Positions 34,034 to 43,468 are shown, counted from the first letter of the stretch. The stretch is DNA of 64,000 nt from Marinactinospora thermotolerans DSM 45154 (GCF_900167435.1 NZ_FUWS01000004.1:124001-188000), one strand, 5' to 3'. Translations and numbers: made by a program. Notes: generated by a model not told the origin, from the letters alone.

Positions 34034-34846
34034 TCAGGAGAAGGGAGAGGCCGCCGAGGACAGGACCTCGCGCAGCAGCCCGCCGAACTCCTCGGGCCAC
34101 TTGGCGTAACCGACGTGCCCGCCCGGGAACTCCACCAGGTCCCGAGACAGGTGCTCGGCGAGGACGACGGCCGGGCGGCGCACGATCTGCGCGCGCGAAT
34201 CGCGTCCGCCGGCCACCACGACGCGATCCGCCACGGGGGCGAGCGCCGCCAGGTCGGGGGTGAAGCGGACAAAGGGGTGGATCACGTGGGCCAGGAAGAA
34301 GGCCGTGTTGTCCCGCGCCTCGGGCAGCACCGGCGCGGGGCGCCCCCCGAAGACCGCGCCGAGCCGCTCCAACGCCGCCGCGGCCCCCTCGTTCTGGAAG
34401 GCCGCGCGGACGGTGTCGAGGAAGGCCAGATGCTCCTCGGCGTCGGGAAGCAGTCGGAACGCGGGCGGTTCGTGGACGACGAGCGCCGCGATCCGCTCCG
34501 GGTATCGGGCGGCGAAATGCAGCGCGACGAGCCCGCCCGAGCAACTGCCGAACACCCGGACCGCGGCACCGGACGGATCCAGGTGGTCGAGCAGGCGGCG
34601 GACGTCGTCGGAGTGTTCCTCGACGCGCTGGTCGACCAACGGTCCCCGCAGCGGACTGCGTGAGTTGCCGCGCGGATCGAAGGAGACGACCCGGTGATCG
34701 GCGGCGAGGACGGCCGCGAGCCGTTCGAAGATGACCGCGTCCGAGTTGGCGCCCGCGATCAGGAGGAGGAGCGGGCCCCGGCCACGCGTCTCATAGTGCA
34801 GCGTCGCCCCGGGCACCGCCAGCGCGCCGGTCTCTACCCCGTCCAT
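34034..34846 (-). CDS. Alpha/beta hydrolase
   Basis: A 270-residue alpha/beta hydrolase. The oxyanion region is LLLLIAGANSDAVIFERLAA, the RGNSRSP turn follows, the nucleophile elbow is GSCSGG (Ser about residue 95), an Asp lies late in the fold and the catalytic His is in FPGGHVGYAKWPEEF. ATG 34846 has GGAGGAG 5 nt upstream. It is probably an esterase or related hydrolase; no substrate can be assigned. It is divergent from the glycosyltransferase-like gene at 34991. Confidence 0.88.
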   Translation of the reverse strand: MDGVETGALAVPGATLHYETRGRGPLLLLIAGANSDAVIFERLAAVLAADHRVVSFDPRGNSRSPLRGPLVDQRVEEHSDDVRRLLDHLDPSGAAVRVFGSCSGGLVALHFAARYPERIAALVVHEPPAFRLLPDAEEHLAFLDTVRAAFQNEGAAAALERLGAVFGGRPAPVLPEARDNTAFFLAHVIHPFVRFTPDLAALAPVADRVVVAGGRDSRAQIVRRPAVVLAEHLSRDLVEFPGGHVGYAKWPEEFGGLLREVLSSAASPFS

Positions 34847-34892
34847 GCTCCTCCAGAACACGATCGATGTCGTGACAGATCGCCCTTTTGTT

Positions 34893-34920
34893 GTTACCCA
34901 AGGTAGTCGACCTGTGTAAC
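34893..34920. promoter_or_regulatory. Imperfect dyad in the divergent promoter region
   Basis: GTTACCCAAGGT and ACCTGTGTAAC are near-inverted around AGTCG in an A+T-richer stretch between the divergent starts at 34846 and 34991. No regulator gene is adjacent. Confidence 0.4.
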
Positions 34921-34990
34921 ATGCGTGATGGAAACGGCGGAGAACGTGCATCTCGCCTCAGCGTCCATCCTCATCGGAGGAGTGATCGAC

Positions 34991-36129
34991 ATGGCGGACG
35001 AGACCGCCACCGGGCCACGCCTCCTCCTGAACGCCGAACCGTTCGGGTTCGGACCCGCGGCGGCGACGGCGATCCTCGCCGGGGAACTGTCCCCCTTCTG
35101 CGCGGGGCTGGGTTATTTCGGCGGCGGCCACACCCTCGACCTGCAACACAGTCCCCCCTACGACACCATCCACGCGACAACGGGCCTGCCCGACGGGCAA
35201 CGGCTGTCCCTCCTGCGCCGGCTGGCGCCCCACTACGACCTGTTCGTCACGGCCATGGATTTCGAGATGGCCGCGCTGGCCCGGCGCGCGGGCCTGGACG
35301 TGGCGGTCTACGACGCGCTCGCCTGGTACTGGCCCGCCGTCCCGCCGGTGGCCTTCGAGGCGGTGCTGTACCTCGCGCAGGACTTCTTCGGAGTCCGGGA
35401 ACGGATCGCGGCGGAACCCGGACTGGAGGGGCGCGCCGTCGTCGTCCCCCCGCTCATCCCACCGCGACGCGCCCGAACGGCCGGCGACCACGTCCTGGTC
35501 AACCTGGGGGCCTGCAAAACCCGTTCTGGCGGCCGGCAGACGCGGTCGCCTACGCGCGCCTCATGGTGGCGACGGTCCGCGCGGCGCACCCCGCAGGGCC
35601 ACCCCTGATCGTGACGGCGAGCCAGGATGTCGCCGCCGCGCTCGACGATCCCGCGGTCGCCACCTACGACCACGAGACCGTGCTCGACCTCATGAGCGGT
35701 GCCGTCTACGCCTGCATGACCCCTGGGCTGGGCAACATCTACGACGCCGCGGCGACCGATGTGCCCACCCTGTGGCTGCCGCCGGTCAACGACACCCACC
35801 CCCGCCAGGTGGGCCTGCTCCGCGACCACGGCTGCTGTGACGCGCACCTGGATTGGGCGCACATCGGCCACCCCGTCGACTACGACGCCCCGATCCCCGA
35901 CATCCTGGCGGCGGTCACCCGTGTGGTGCGCCAGGTTTCGAAGCGGCGGTGCGCCAGGGACCTGTTGACGGCGCGGCTGAGGGCGCTCGCGGACGGCCTG
36001 GGACCTGCTCCCGGGAGGGCTCGGAAGCTGACCGACCGGTTCGGTCAGGACGGCACACGCCACGCCGCCACCGCGCTGCTGGGGTGCGCCGGAGGCGGGC
36101 AGAGCGGTCGGTCTCCGTCGCCCACGTGA
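34991..36129 (+). pseudogene. Glycosyltransferase-like gene with a single frameshift
   Basis: The GT-B-like protein reads continuously as two frames. The first runs from ATG 34991 (GGAGGAG 8 nt upstream) to DHVLVNLG at 35505; the second continues GLQNPFWRPADAVAYARLMV to ATALLGCAGG and a stop at 36129. Joining needs one extra G in the run at 35506-35510. The C-terminal half has the donor-domain signature ACMTPGLGNIYDAAATDVPT and LWLPPVNDTHPRQ, similar to the cytosylglucuronate-synthase-related group; the annotation is tentative. Real mutation or homopolymer error is undecided. Confidence 0.7.
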
Positions 36130-36770
36130 TGGCGGAACCGGACCGGCCCCAGGGGAGGACCGGCCGGCCTCCCGGTGAGCGAGGGGCGGATCCCGTTCCC
36201 GAAGGATGGCCCGTCAGGGCGGGCGGGGCCGAGACAACGTCCCTTGGACGGCGCCGTTTTGGCCGGGCGGCGTCGACCAAGGGCGGCGAGACGCCGAAGG
36301 CCACGCCGAGAACACCCGCCCCAAGGGCGTAGGGACCGGGATCGGGCCGGCCTGGCCGGGTGAGACCGGGCAGATTCGCGCGGCCGGGGGCGAGGGCACC
36401 GGTCGCCGGCGCCGACATGCTCACCGGTCGGTCCCGGCGCACCGAGGACGCACCCACATCAGCGCGGGATGACAGAGGTGTGAGGATGCGGCGGCCGGGC
36501 TCCGGGTGACCTCCTCCCCTCACCGGCTCCCTACGCGACACGGCCGGCGGGACCCCGGGTGGTGACCGCGGGGATGGGCGGGCACGGCCGCCGTCTTCCC
36601 CGGCCTCCGCCGGAAGGAGAGGCCGCCTCCGCCAAAGGTCGTAGATCGAGTGTGGACCTCGGCGAGATGTGCCGGAAGTGCCCTCCCCGGCAGGGTGGTG
36701 AGCACACCACCGGATGCCACACACGGGCAGGCCCCGAGCATCCGGTACGACCACAGACAGGAGAGGTCTC
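36130..36770. other. Intergenic, 640 bp, no gene supported
   Basis: G+C-rich, with short frames only. It contains the promoter region of the downstream lipoprotein gene but no evident -35/-10 pair. Confidence 0.5.
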
Positions 36771-38777
36771 GTGACCGCCCCCGCCCCACCCCGCGTCAGC
36801 ACCCCGCCCGATCGGCGACCACGAGTGTTCCCGGGGGGCCTGGCCGCCATCGTCGCCACCGGTGTGCTCGCCACCGGCTGCGCCGTCCCGGCGACCGACA
36901 CGGTCGCACCCCCGCCGACCCCCTCCGGCGCCACCGCGGACCTCACCCGAGAGGACCTGGAGACCTGGCTGGACGGGCTGGTTCCGGCCGCCCTGGACCA
37001 GACGGGGATTCCGGGAGCGGCGGTCAGTGTCGTCCACGATGGAGAACTCCTCACCGCGCGCGGTTACGGCTACGCCGACACCGGCGCGGACGGGTCCGAA
37101 CCGGTCCCGGTCGATCCACAGGAGACGCTCTTCCGGGTCGGGTCGGTCTCCAAGCTGTTCACCGCCACCGCGGTGATGCGGCTCGTCGAGGAGGGCCGGG
37201 TCGACCTCGACGCCGACGTCCACGAGTACATCGACTTCACCGTGCCGACCTCCTTCGACGAGCCCGTGACCCTCCGTCACCTGCTGACCCACACCCCCGG
37301 TTTCGAAGAGCGGGTCGCCGGGATGATCCTCCCCCCAGACGCCGAGGACGACCTGCGCGCGCACCTGGTCACCGACCCCCCGGAGCAGGTGTTCCCACCC
37401 GGTACGGTCCCCGCCTACTCCAACTACGGCAACGCCCTCGCCGGGTACGTCGTCGAGCGGGTCAGCGGCGTCCCGTTCGAGGAATACGTCCAGGAGAACG
37501 TGCTCGAACCGCTGGGCATGGACTCCTCCACCTTCGCCCAGCCCCTGCCCGACGGCCTCGCGCAGCGCGTCGCCGAGGGCTACACCGTCGACACCGCCGC
37601 GGCCGGCCCCTTCGAGGTCGTCGCGGGCGCCCCCGCGGGGTCGCTGACCGCCTCGGCGACCGACATGGCCCACTTCATGCTCGCCCACCTGGGGCAGGCG
37701 GACCGGCCCCTGCTGGAGCCCCAGACGCTCGATCTCATGCACGCGCCGGGGCTGGACGAGGAGACCCTGGGAACGCTGGCCCAGGGACCGCGCATGGCCC
37801 TGGGCTTCTTCGAGGAGGACCGCAACGGGCGGCGCATCCTCGGGCACGGTGGGGACACCCAGTACTTCCACTCCCACCTGCAGATCTACCCGGACGAGGG
37901 CACCGGCGTCTTCGTGGCCCTCAACGGCGGCGGCCACGGGGGGATCGAGAGCCTCCGGCTGCGCGAGGAGATCCTGTTCGGCTTCGCCGACCGTTACTTC
38001 CCCGCCGAAGACGCCCCCGCATCCAAGGCCGAGCCGACGGCGGTCGAACACGCCGCCATGGCCGAGGGCGTCTATGAGAGCTCGCGGTCGATGTACAGCA
38101 CCTTCCTGTCCGTCCTGGGCGTGGCCGGCGGACAGACCCGGGTCATCGCCCGCGAGGACGGCACGATCCTGGTCACCCCGGGACCCGAGACCATGGAGCC
38201 CACGGTCTATGAGGAGGTCGAGCCGTGGGTGTGGCGCGAGGTCGGCGGTCAGCGCCTGCTGGCGATGCGCGTGGCCGGTGACCAGGTGGAGGCGATCGGT
38301 TTCGGCTCGGCCTTCACCCTGCTGCCCGTCGACACCGTGCGCACGGCGTCCCTGGCGCTCCCGGTGGTCGCCGTCTCCGTCGCGATCCTGCTCGCCGCCG
38401 CGCTGTCATGGCCTCTCGGCGCGCTGATGCGCCGCGGACGGTCCCTGCCGGCCCCCCAGCCGGCCGGGCGTCCGGCCCGGATCCTGGCCCGGGCGGGCGT
38501 GGCCTGCGCCCTGGCCGCGCTCGCGGGCTGGACCGTGGTCGTCAGCCTGGTCATGGGTTTCCAGGAGGTGCCCAAGGGAGTCCTGTACGCCCTGCTGGGC
38601 GCCCAGTGGGCCGGCGTCGCCGCCATCATCCCGGCCGCCGTGGCGCTGGTCGGCGACATCCGCCGCCGCGCGGGTTGGCGGCGCTGCCTGGGCGGCCTGC
38701 TCGTGTTGTCGGCGCTGATCGGCGTGGCCGGGTTCGCCGCCCTCTTCGGCCTGCTCTCCCCGGACATGTCCTACTGA
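36771..38777 (+). CDS. Membrane-anchored beta-lactamase-like serine hydrolase lipoprotein
   Basis: A 668-residue protein. The lipobox LATGC places the lipidated Cys at residue 37. The serine hydrolase domain (about 60-410) has SVSK (S125), YSN (216-218) and HGG (359-361). A linker domain follows, and four membrane segments occupy about residues 520-668 (LPVVAVSVAILLAAALSWPL, then three more). Such proteins act on the outer face of the membrane, as peptidases, esterases or signal-processing enzymes. GTG 36771 follows AGGAGAGG. A hairpin follows, and a two-component system is encoded next. Confidence 0.88.
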   Translation: MTAPAPPRVSTPPDRRPRVFPGGLAAIVATGVLATGCAVPATDTVAPPPTPSGATADLTREDLETWLDGLVPAALDQTGIPGAAVSVVHDGELLTARGYGYADTGADGSEPVPVDPQETLFRVGSVSKLFTATAVMRLVEEGRVDLDADVHEYIDFTVPTSFDEPVTLRHLLTHTPGFEERVAGMILPPDAEDDLRAHLVTDPPEQVFPPGTVPAYSNYGNALAGYVVERVSGVPFEEYVQENVLEPLGMDSSTFAQPLPDGLAQRVAEGYTVDTAAAGPFEVVAGAPAGSLTASATDMAHFMLAHLGQADRPLLEPQTLDLMHAPGLDEETLGTLAQGPRMALGFFEEDRNGRRILGHGGDTQYFHSHLQIYPDEGTGVFVALNGGGHGGIESLRLREEILFGFADRYFPAEDAPASKAEPTAVEHAAMAEGVYESSRSMYSTFLSVLGVAGGQTRVIAREDGTILVTPGPETMEPTVYEEVEPWVWREVGGQRLLAMRVAGDQVEAIGFGSAFTLLPVDTVRTASLALPVVAVSVAILLAAALSWPLGALMRRGRSLPAPQPAGRPARILARAGVACALAALAGWTVVVSLVMGFQEVPKGVLYALLGAQWAGVAAIIPAAVALVGDIRRRAGWRRCLGGLLVLSALIGVAGFAALFGLLSPDMSY

Positions 38778-38789
38778 TCCGTCACGACT

Positions 38790-38817
38790 GGGCCGGTGGG
38801 CGGACTCCCACCGGTCC
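38790..38817 (+). terminator. Hairpin terminator after the hydrolase gene
   Basis: GGGCCGGTGGG and CCCACCGGTCC pair (one wobble) across a 6-nt loop, 12 bp after the stop. It separates the hydrolase from the two-component genes. Confidence 0.6.
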
Positions 38818-38875
38818 ACTCCTCTCACGGCGTTACGCTCGCAATCCAGCACAGATCAAGGAATCGGTGGACGCG

Positions 38876-40327
38876 ATGACCGAGAGCAGCCCTTCTACCG
38901 GCGCCCCCGGGGACATCCTCGGATCCGGCGGCGCGGCCGGGCCACCGTGGACGGGCGCCTTCGACGCGACGCTCAACCGTCTGGGATTGCGCTCCGCGCT
39001 CGCCCGCGACTGCCTTCTCGCGGTGGTCATGGCGGTGGCCTCCGGCGTTCTGCTCCGGTTGGCGATGGACTTCCTGGGAAGCGCGGAGGGCATCGAGATC
39101 CCCTCCTCCGCCGCGACCGCGGTCACCGTCGCGGCCTGCGCGCAGTCGTTGATGCTGTGCGTCCGGCGCAGCAACCCGGTCCTGTGCCTGGCCGCCACCG
39201 CGCTCGCCCAGGTGGCGATCGCGGCGTTCCTGCCGCCTCATGTGGCGGCGCAGGGCGTCGCGCCGCTCATCGCCGCCTACACCTGCGGGATCCTCGTGCC
39301 GCAGAACCGGTTGGTGCGGCTGCTCGCCGCCGTCATCCTCCTGCACACCGCCCTCGCGACGCTGGTGACCGGCACACTGTCGGATCCGGCCCTGTGGCTG
39401 GAGGCCCTCCCGTCCGTCCGGCCCTCGACTTCGGGGGAGTACCTGGTATTGGCCGCGGGGCTGCTGGTGTCGACCGTGCCCGTCTACGCGGGGCCGGCGT
39501 TCCTGGGGGCCTACGCGGGAACCCGGCGACGCTACACGGACCTGCTCCGCGCCCGCGCGGCCGACGCGATCCAAAGGCAGCACGAGAGGGCCGAGGCCGC
39601 GATCAAGGCCGAACGGACGCGCATGGCGCGCGAACTCCACGACATCGCGGCCCACCACCTGTCCGGCATGGTGGTGCAGGCGGCCGCCGCGGAACGCCTC
39701 ATCGGCCGCGACGACCAGGCGGCCCGCGAGGCGACGGCGTGGGTGCGCGCGCAGGGACGGAGAACGCTCGACAGCCTGCGCCTGGTCGTGGGCGCCCTGC
39801 GCGATCCCGGGGAGGACCCCGCCCCGGCCGGCACCGACCTCATGCACAGCGGGGACCCGAGCGCCAGGGGCGCTCCCGTCCCCGGGGCCGGCGAGGTGGA
39901 GACGCTGGTGCGCATCGAACGCGAACTGGGCGCCCAGATCTCCTTCGGACGTGAGGGAGCGGTCTACCCGCTTCCCCCCGTCGCCGACGTCACGGTCTAC
40001 CGTGTGGCCCAGGAGGCGCTGTCCAACGCGCGCGAGCACGCGGCGGGCGCCGAGGTGCGCCTGCTCCTGCACTACGGCACCTCACGCCTGGTCCTCCAGG
40101 TCGACAACGAGGAGGGCGCCGGCAGGGCGGAGCGGACCGGGCAGACCGCAGGGGCCCCGCGGGGGCTGGGACTGCTCGGCATGAGGGAACGGGCCCACCT
40201 GGTCGGCGCGACGTTGGAGACGGGACCGATGGACGGGGGCGGGTGGCGGGTGAGGCTGTCCCTGCCCGTTGACAGGGAGATCTCCGCGGCCGCGGGCCGG
40301 GAGGCGGCTGAGGGGAGCGGCGTGTGA
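38876..40327 (+). CDS. Sensor histidine kinase, HisKA_3 type
   Basis: A 483-residue NarL-type kinase. Five to six hydrophobic segments fill residues 30-220. The dimerisation/phosphoacceptor box is MARELHDIAAHHLSGMVVQA (His near 263), and the ATPase domain has VYRVAQEALSNAREHA and GLGLLGMRERAHLVGATLET. ATG 38876 follows GGTGG. Its stop overlaps the start of the response-regulator gene (GTGTGA). Its signal is unknown; the preceding hydrolase lies behind a terminator, so it is not necessarily co-transcribed. Confidence 0.9.
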   Translation: MTESSPSTGAPGDILGSGGAAGPPWTGAFDATLNRLGLRSALARDCLLAVVMAVASGVLLRLAMDFLGSAEGIEIPSSAATAVTVAACAQSLMLCVRRSNPVLCLAATALAQVAIAAFLPPHVAAQGVAPLIAAYTCGILVPQNRLVRLLAAVILLHTALATLVTGTLSDPALWLEALPSVRPSTSGEYLVLAAGLLVSTVPVYAGPAFLGAYAGTRRRYTDLLRARAADAIQRQHERAEAAIKAERTRMARELHDIAAHHLSGMVVQAAAAERLIGRDDQAAREATAWVRAQGRRTLDSLRLVVGALRDPGEDPAPAGTDLMHSGDPSARGAPVPGAGEVETLVRIERELGAQISFGREGAVYPLPPVADVTVYRVAQEALSNAREHAAGAEVRLLLHYGTSRLVLQVDNEEGAGRAERTGQTAGAPRGLGLLGMRERAHLVGATLETGPMDGGGWRVRLSLPVDREISAAAGREAAEGSGV

Positions 40328-40977
40328 TCCGGGTGCTTTTAGTGGACGACCAGTCCGTCGTCCGGGCGGGCTTTCGCGTCATCCTCAACCTCGCAGAGGA
40401 CATCGAGGTCGTCGGAGAGTGCGGTGACGGCCCCACGGCCGTCACCCTCGCCGCGCGTCTCCGACCGGACGTGATCTGCATGGACGTGCGCATGCCCGGC
40501 GGTGACGGACTGTCGGCCACCCGGCGGATCCTGGAATCCTCCTCCGAGCCGCCCGCCATCCTCATCGTGACCACCTTCGACCTGGACGAGTACGTCTTCG
40601 GCGCGTTGGAGGCAGGGGCGAGCGGATTCGCCCTCAAGGACACCGAGCCCGACGAGCTGATCGACGCCGTGCGCAGGCTCGCCAGGGGGTACGGGCTGGT
40701 GGACCAGGCCGTGACCCGACGGGTGATGGCGGAGTTCGCGCGCCGCAGGCCGGCCGCGCGCCCCCGCCCCGAGGCCCTGGACCTGCTGACCGCGCGCGAG
40801 GCCGACATCGTCCGGCTCCTCGCCCAGGGCATGTCCAACGCCGAGATCGGCCGGGCACTGTTCATCGAGGCGAGCACGGTCAAGTCCCACCTGGGGCGGG
40901 CCATGGCCAAGATCGGCACCCGCGACCGCGTACAGACCGTGGTCTGGGCGTACCGGAACGGCGTGGCCGAGGTCTAG
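40324..40977 (+). CDS. NarL-family response regulator with an early TTA codon
   Basis: A 217-residue regulator. The receiver (residues 1-120) starts MIRVLLVDDQSVVRAGF with Asp8/Asp9 and the phospho-Asp in VICMDVRMPGGDGLS, and has the Lys in GFALKDTEPDEL. The LuxR HTH is at 150-210 (LTAREADIVRLLAQGMSNAE). The GTG start overlaps the kinase stop. Codon 6 is TTA (40339-40341), the codon read by the bldA tRNA in streptomycete-like bacteria, so translation may be developmentally limited. A hairpin follows the stop. Confidence 0.92.
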   Translation: MIRVLLVDDQSVVRAGFRVILNLAEDIEVVGECGDGPTAVTLAARLRPDVICMDVRMPGGDGLSATRRILESSSEPPAILIVTTFDLDEYVFGALEAGASGFALKDTEPDELIDAVRRLARGYGLVDQAVTRRVMAEFARRRPAARPRPEALDLLTAREADIVRLLAQGMSNAEIGRALFIEASTVKSHLGRAMAKIGTRDRVQTVVWAYRNGVAEV

Positions 40978-41004
40978 GCCGCCCCTGTCGCGGTAGGGGC
41001 GGCC
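40977..41004 (+). terminator. Hairpin terminator after the two-component genes
   Basis: Perfect 10-bp arms GGCCGCCCCT and AGGGGCGGCC around an 8-nt loop, starting at the last base of the stop codon. Confidence 0.75.
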
Positions 41005-41030
41005 GGGGCAGTGTCGGGCATCATGATCCG

Positions 41031-41438
41031 ATGGACTCGGATCCGCCACTGCCGCGTGAGGTCAAGGTCATCGATGCGGCGTCGCTGCTCGGCCTGGAGG
41101 AACAGGCACACGACCTCGACCTCAACCAGCGGTTGGACCCCGCCTGGGTGAGGGCCCACGCGGCGCCCGACGGGGCCCACTACCTGTGGCCCGCCCTGTG
41201 GAACACCGCCTACCACCGGCCGGACCTCCCGCGTCAGTTGAGGTGCGAGCTGCTGCTCTCGCTGCGTACGGGAGGGTACGTGATGAGCCTGCTCGACATG
41301 CTCCCCGACGCCTTCGCCCCGCTACCGCGGGTGACCTCGCGTGAAGAGGGGATGCGGGTCAGCGGACTGTTGGACCGCGTCCCCTCGGTCAGGGAGTGGT
41401 CGTTGCGCGCGGAGGAGAGGGCCGGGGAGGAGGGGTGA
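41031..41438 (+). CDS. Hypothetical protein, 135 aa
   Basis: I do not recognise this protein. It is soluble and helical, beginning MDSDPPLPREVKVIDAASLL and containing DGAHYLWPALWNTAYHRPDL, with several Trp and Arg. It has no signal peptide or Cys. The ATG at 41031 follows the terminator of the two-component operon by 27 bp, so it has its own promoter or uses read-through. It ends 370 bp before the ABC-F gene. Confidence 0.6.
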   Translation: MDSDPPLPREVKVIDAASLLGLEEQAHDLDLNQRLDPAWVRAHAAPDGAHYLWPALWNTAYHRPDLPRQLRCELLLSLRTGGYVMSLLDMLPDAFAPLPRVTSREEGMRVSGLLDRVPSVREWSLRAEERAGEEG

Positions 41439-41584
41439 GGCGCGAGCGGTACCCGGTTCTCCCCACCGCCGTGGAGGAGAGACCGGCGCCCAACGCGAAC
41501 GCCCCGTCGAGGCGCGGTTTATTCAGGAGCGTCCGGCAGAGCGATGGGGTACAGTCACACACGTCCTTGTCGTCTCCGATAGAG

Positions 41585-41656
41585 GTGGACGTTGCGCATC
41601 TGAGGTTCGCGATCACCGCGCGGTACGGCGCCGGCCGTATCCCCGCCACGACGTAG
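41585..41656 (+). CDS. Possible leader peptide 1, 23 aa
   Basis: GTG 41585 to TAG 41656 encodes a 23-residue peptide ending ...ITARYGAGRIPATT. The sequence just upstream is GATAGAG; the SD is weak. It lies early in the ABC-F leader, where ribosome stalling could control what follows. Confidence 0.4.
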   Translation: MDVAHLRFAITARYGAGRIPATT

Positions 41657-41674
41657 CAGGCTTCTCAGTCTCCC

Positions 41675-41782
41675 GTGGCCCGCGTGGACGCAACCTCGGT
41701 GCATGAGCCGTCCTTCTTCCCGGAGGGTCTCCTCCGCCTTACGGCCGACCACCGCGTGGTGCTCGCACACGAAGTCACCTGA
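41675..41782 (+). CDS. Possible leader peptide 2, 35 aa
   Basis: GTG 41675 to TGA 41782 encodes a peptide with protein-like composition (ARVDATSVHEPSFFPEGLLR, ending in RVVLAHEVT), closing 24 bp before the ABC-F ATG. Confidence 0.4.
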   Translation: MARVDATSVHEPSFFPEGLLRLTADHRVVLAHEVT

Positions 41783-41806
41783 CTCACTTCGAACGCGAGG
41801 ATCACC

Positions 41807-43468
41807 ATGACAGAGTCCACCACGTCCGGCGTGACCGTCTCCTGCTCCGACCTGTCCTTCCAATGGTCGGACGGCACCCCCGTCCTCGACGGGCTGTCCC
41901 TGACCGTCGGCCGGGGCCGTACCGGCCTCATCGGGGCCAACGGCACGGGCAAGTCCACCCTGTTGCGCCTGCTCGCCGGACGGCTACGCCCCTCCCGGGG
42001 GTCGGTGACCGTGACCGGCGCGATCGCCTACCTGCCCCAGGACATCACCTTGGACACGGAGCTGCGAGTCGACCAGGCCCTCGGCATCGCCGAACGGCGC
42101 GCGGCCCTGCGCGCCATCGAGTCCGGCGACGTGGCCGAGCAGCACTTCGAGACCGTCGGCGACGATTGGGACGTCGAGGAGCGCGCCCAGGCCACGCTGG
42201 GTTCGCTCGGACTCGGCGGTCTCGACCTGGACCGCACCGTGGGCCGGATGTCAGGAGGGGAGACCGTCCTGCTGCGCCTGGCGGCGCTGCTCCTGCAACG
42301 CCCCGACGTCCTGCTGCTCGACGAGCCCACCAACAACCTCGACCTGTTCGCTCGGCGCAGGCTCTACGACGCCGTCGACTCCTGGCGTTCCGGCGTCATG
42401 ATCATCGTCAGCCACGACCGTGACCTGCTGGAACGGGTGGACCGTATCGCCGAGCTGCGGGCGGGGACGGTGAACTGGTATGGGGGCGGCTGGTCCGCCT
42501 ACGAGGAGGCCGTCGCCACCCAGCAGGAGGCGGCCGAGCGCATGCTGCGCGCCGCCGAAGCCGACGTCCGCCGTCAAAGGCGGGAACTGGAGGAGACCCA
42601 GACCAAACTGGCCCGCCGCCAGCGGCACAGCAAGAAGATGGACGTCCAACGGCGGGTGCCCAGGATCGTCGCCGGCGCGCGCAAGCGTTCGGCGCAGGAG
42701 TCGGCGGGCAAACTGCGCGGCCTCCATGAGGAACGTCTCACCGAGGCCCGCGAGCGACGGGAGGAGGCCGCCGACGCGATCCGCGACGACGCCGAGATCA
42801 AGGTGAGCCTTCCCCACACCGAGGTGCCCGCGGGGCGGACCGTCCTGACCGTTCGCGGGCTGAGCCTGCCCCACGCCCGGTTGCGTGACGCCGACCTCGA
42901 CGTTCGAGGCCCCGAGCGCATCGCCCTGGTCGGGCGCAACGGGGCCGGGAAGACCACGCTGCTGCGGACCATCGCCGGGGAGCTCGCCCCCGTGGCCGGC
43001 TCGGCCGAGACGTTCGTGCCGACCCGGTTCCTGCCCCAGCGTCTGAACGTGCTGGACGAGGGGTCGAGCATCGCGCACAACGTGGCGCGTATGGCCCCGG
43101 ACGCCACCGACAACCACGTCCGCGCCCAGCTCGCGCGCTTCCTGTTCCGGGGCGCGCGTGCCGAACAGCCCGTGGGCACCCTCTCAGGGGGCGAGCGCTT
43201 CCGCGCCACCCTCGCGGCACTGCTGCTGGCCACCCCGGCCCCCCAGCTGCTGATGCTGGACGAGCCCACCAACAACCTCGACCTGGCCAGCATGCGCCAG
43301 CTGACCGGGGCGTTGGAGTCCTACGAGGGGGCGCTGCTGATCGCCGGCCACGATCTGGCCTTCCTCGAATCGGTGGGGGTCTCCCGGTGGCTGTTCCTGG
43401 GGGAGGAGCTCCAGGAGACCGACGCGGAGCAGGTGCGCGGGCTGCTCCAGGGGGTGGACGCCGACTGA
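41807..43468 (+). CDS. Antibiotic-resistance ABC-F protein (ribosome protection)
   Basis: A 553-residue protein with two ABC domains and no membrane segments, i.e. ABC-F. Domain 1 has Walker A IGANGTGKST, signature MSGGETVLLRLA and Walker B LLLDEPTNNLD. The interdomain linker (about 235-330) is long, charged and predicted coiled coil (RQRRELEETQTKLARRQRHS), the drug-site probe of resistance-type members. Domain 2 has GRNGAGKTT, LSGGERFRATLAA and MLDEPTNNLD. It probably dislodges macrolide, lincosamide or similar drugs from the ribosome. The long leader suggests drug-induced control. Confidence 0.92.
   Translation: MTESTTSGVTVSCSDLSFQWSDGTPVLDGLSLTVGRGRTGLIGANGTGKSTLLRLLAGRLRPSRGSVTVTGAIAYLPQDITLDTELRVDQALGIAERRAALRAIESGDVAEQHFETVGDDWDVEERAQATLGSLGLGGLDLDRTVGRMSGGETVLLRLAALLLQRPDVLLLDEPTNNLDLFARRRLYDAVDSWRSGVMIIVSHDRDLLERVDRIAELRAGTVNWYGGGWSAYEEAVATQQEAAERMLRAAEADVRRQRRELEETQTKLARRQRHSKKMDVQRRVPRIVAGARKRSAQESAGKLRGLHEERLTEARERREEAADAIRDDAEIKVSLPHTEVPAGRTVLTVRGLSLPHARLRDADLDVRGPERIALVGRNGAGKTTLLRTIAGELAPVAGSAETFVPTRFLPQRLNVLDEGSSIAHNVARMAPDATDNHVRAQLARFLFRGARAEQPVGTLSGGERFRATLAALLLATPAPQLLMLDEPTNNLDLASMRQLTGALESYEGALLIAGHDLAFLESVGVSRWLFLGEELQETDAEQVRGLLQGVDAD

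Larger units (their letters stand above)
41550..41806 (+). promoter_or_regulatory. Long leader of the ABC-F gene with two small ORFs
   Basis: TACAGT at 41550-41555 is a likely -10, preceded by the A+T-rich TTTATT at 41517-41522, a placement reminiscent of WhiB7-dependent promoters. The predicted leader is about 245 nt, long for this genome, and holds two short ORFs (41585-41656 and 41675-41782). Such leaders in ABC-F and erm genes act as drug-responsive attenuators. Confidence 0.55.

Noticed and set aside
36531-38051. 500-codon minus-strand frame
   Set aside because: Antisense of the lipoprotein hydrolase; Gly/Val/Asp-rich shadow without motifs.
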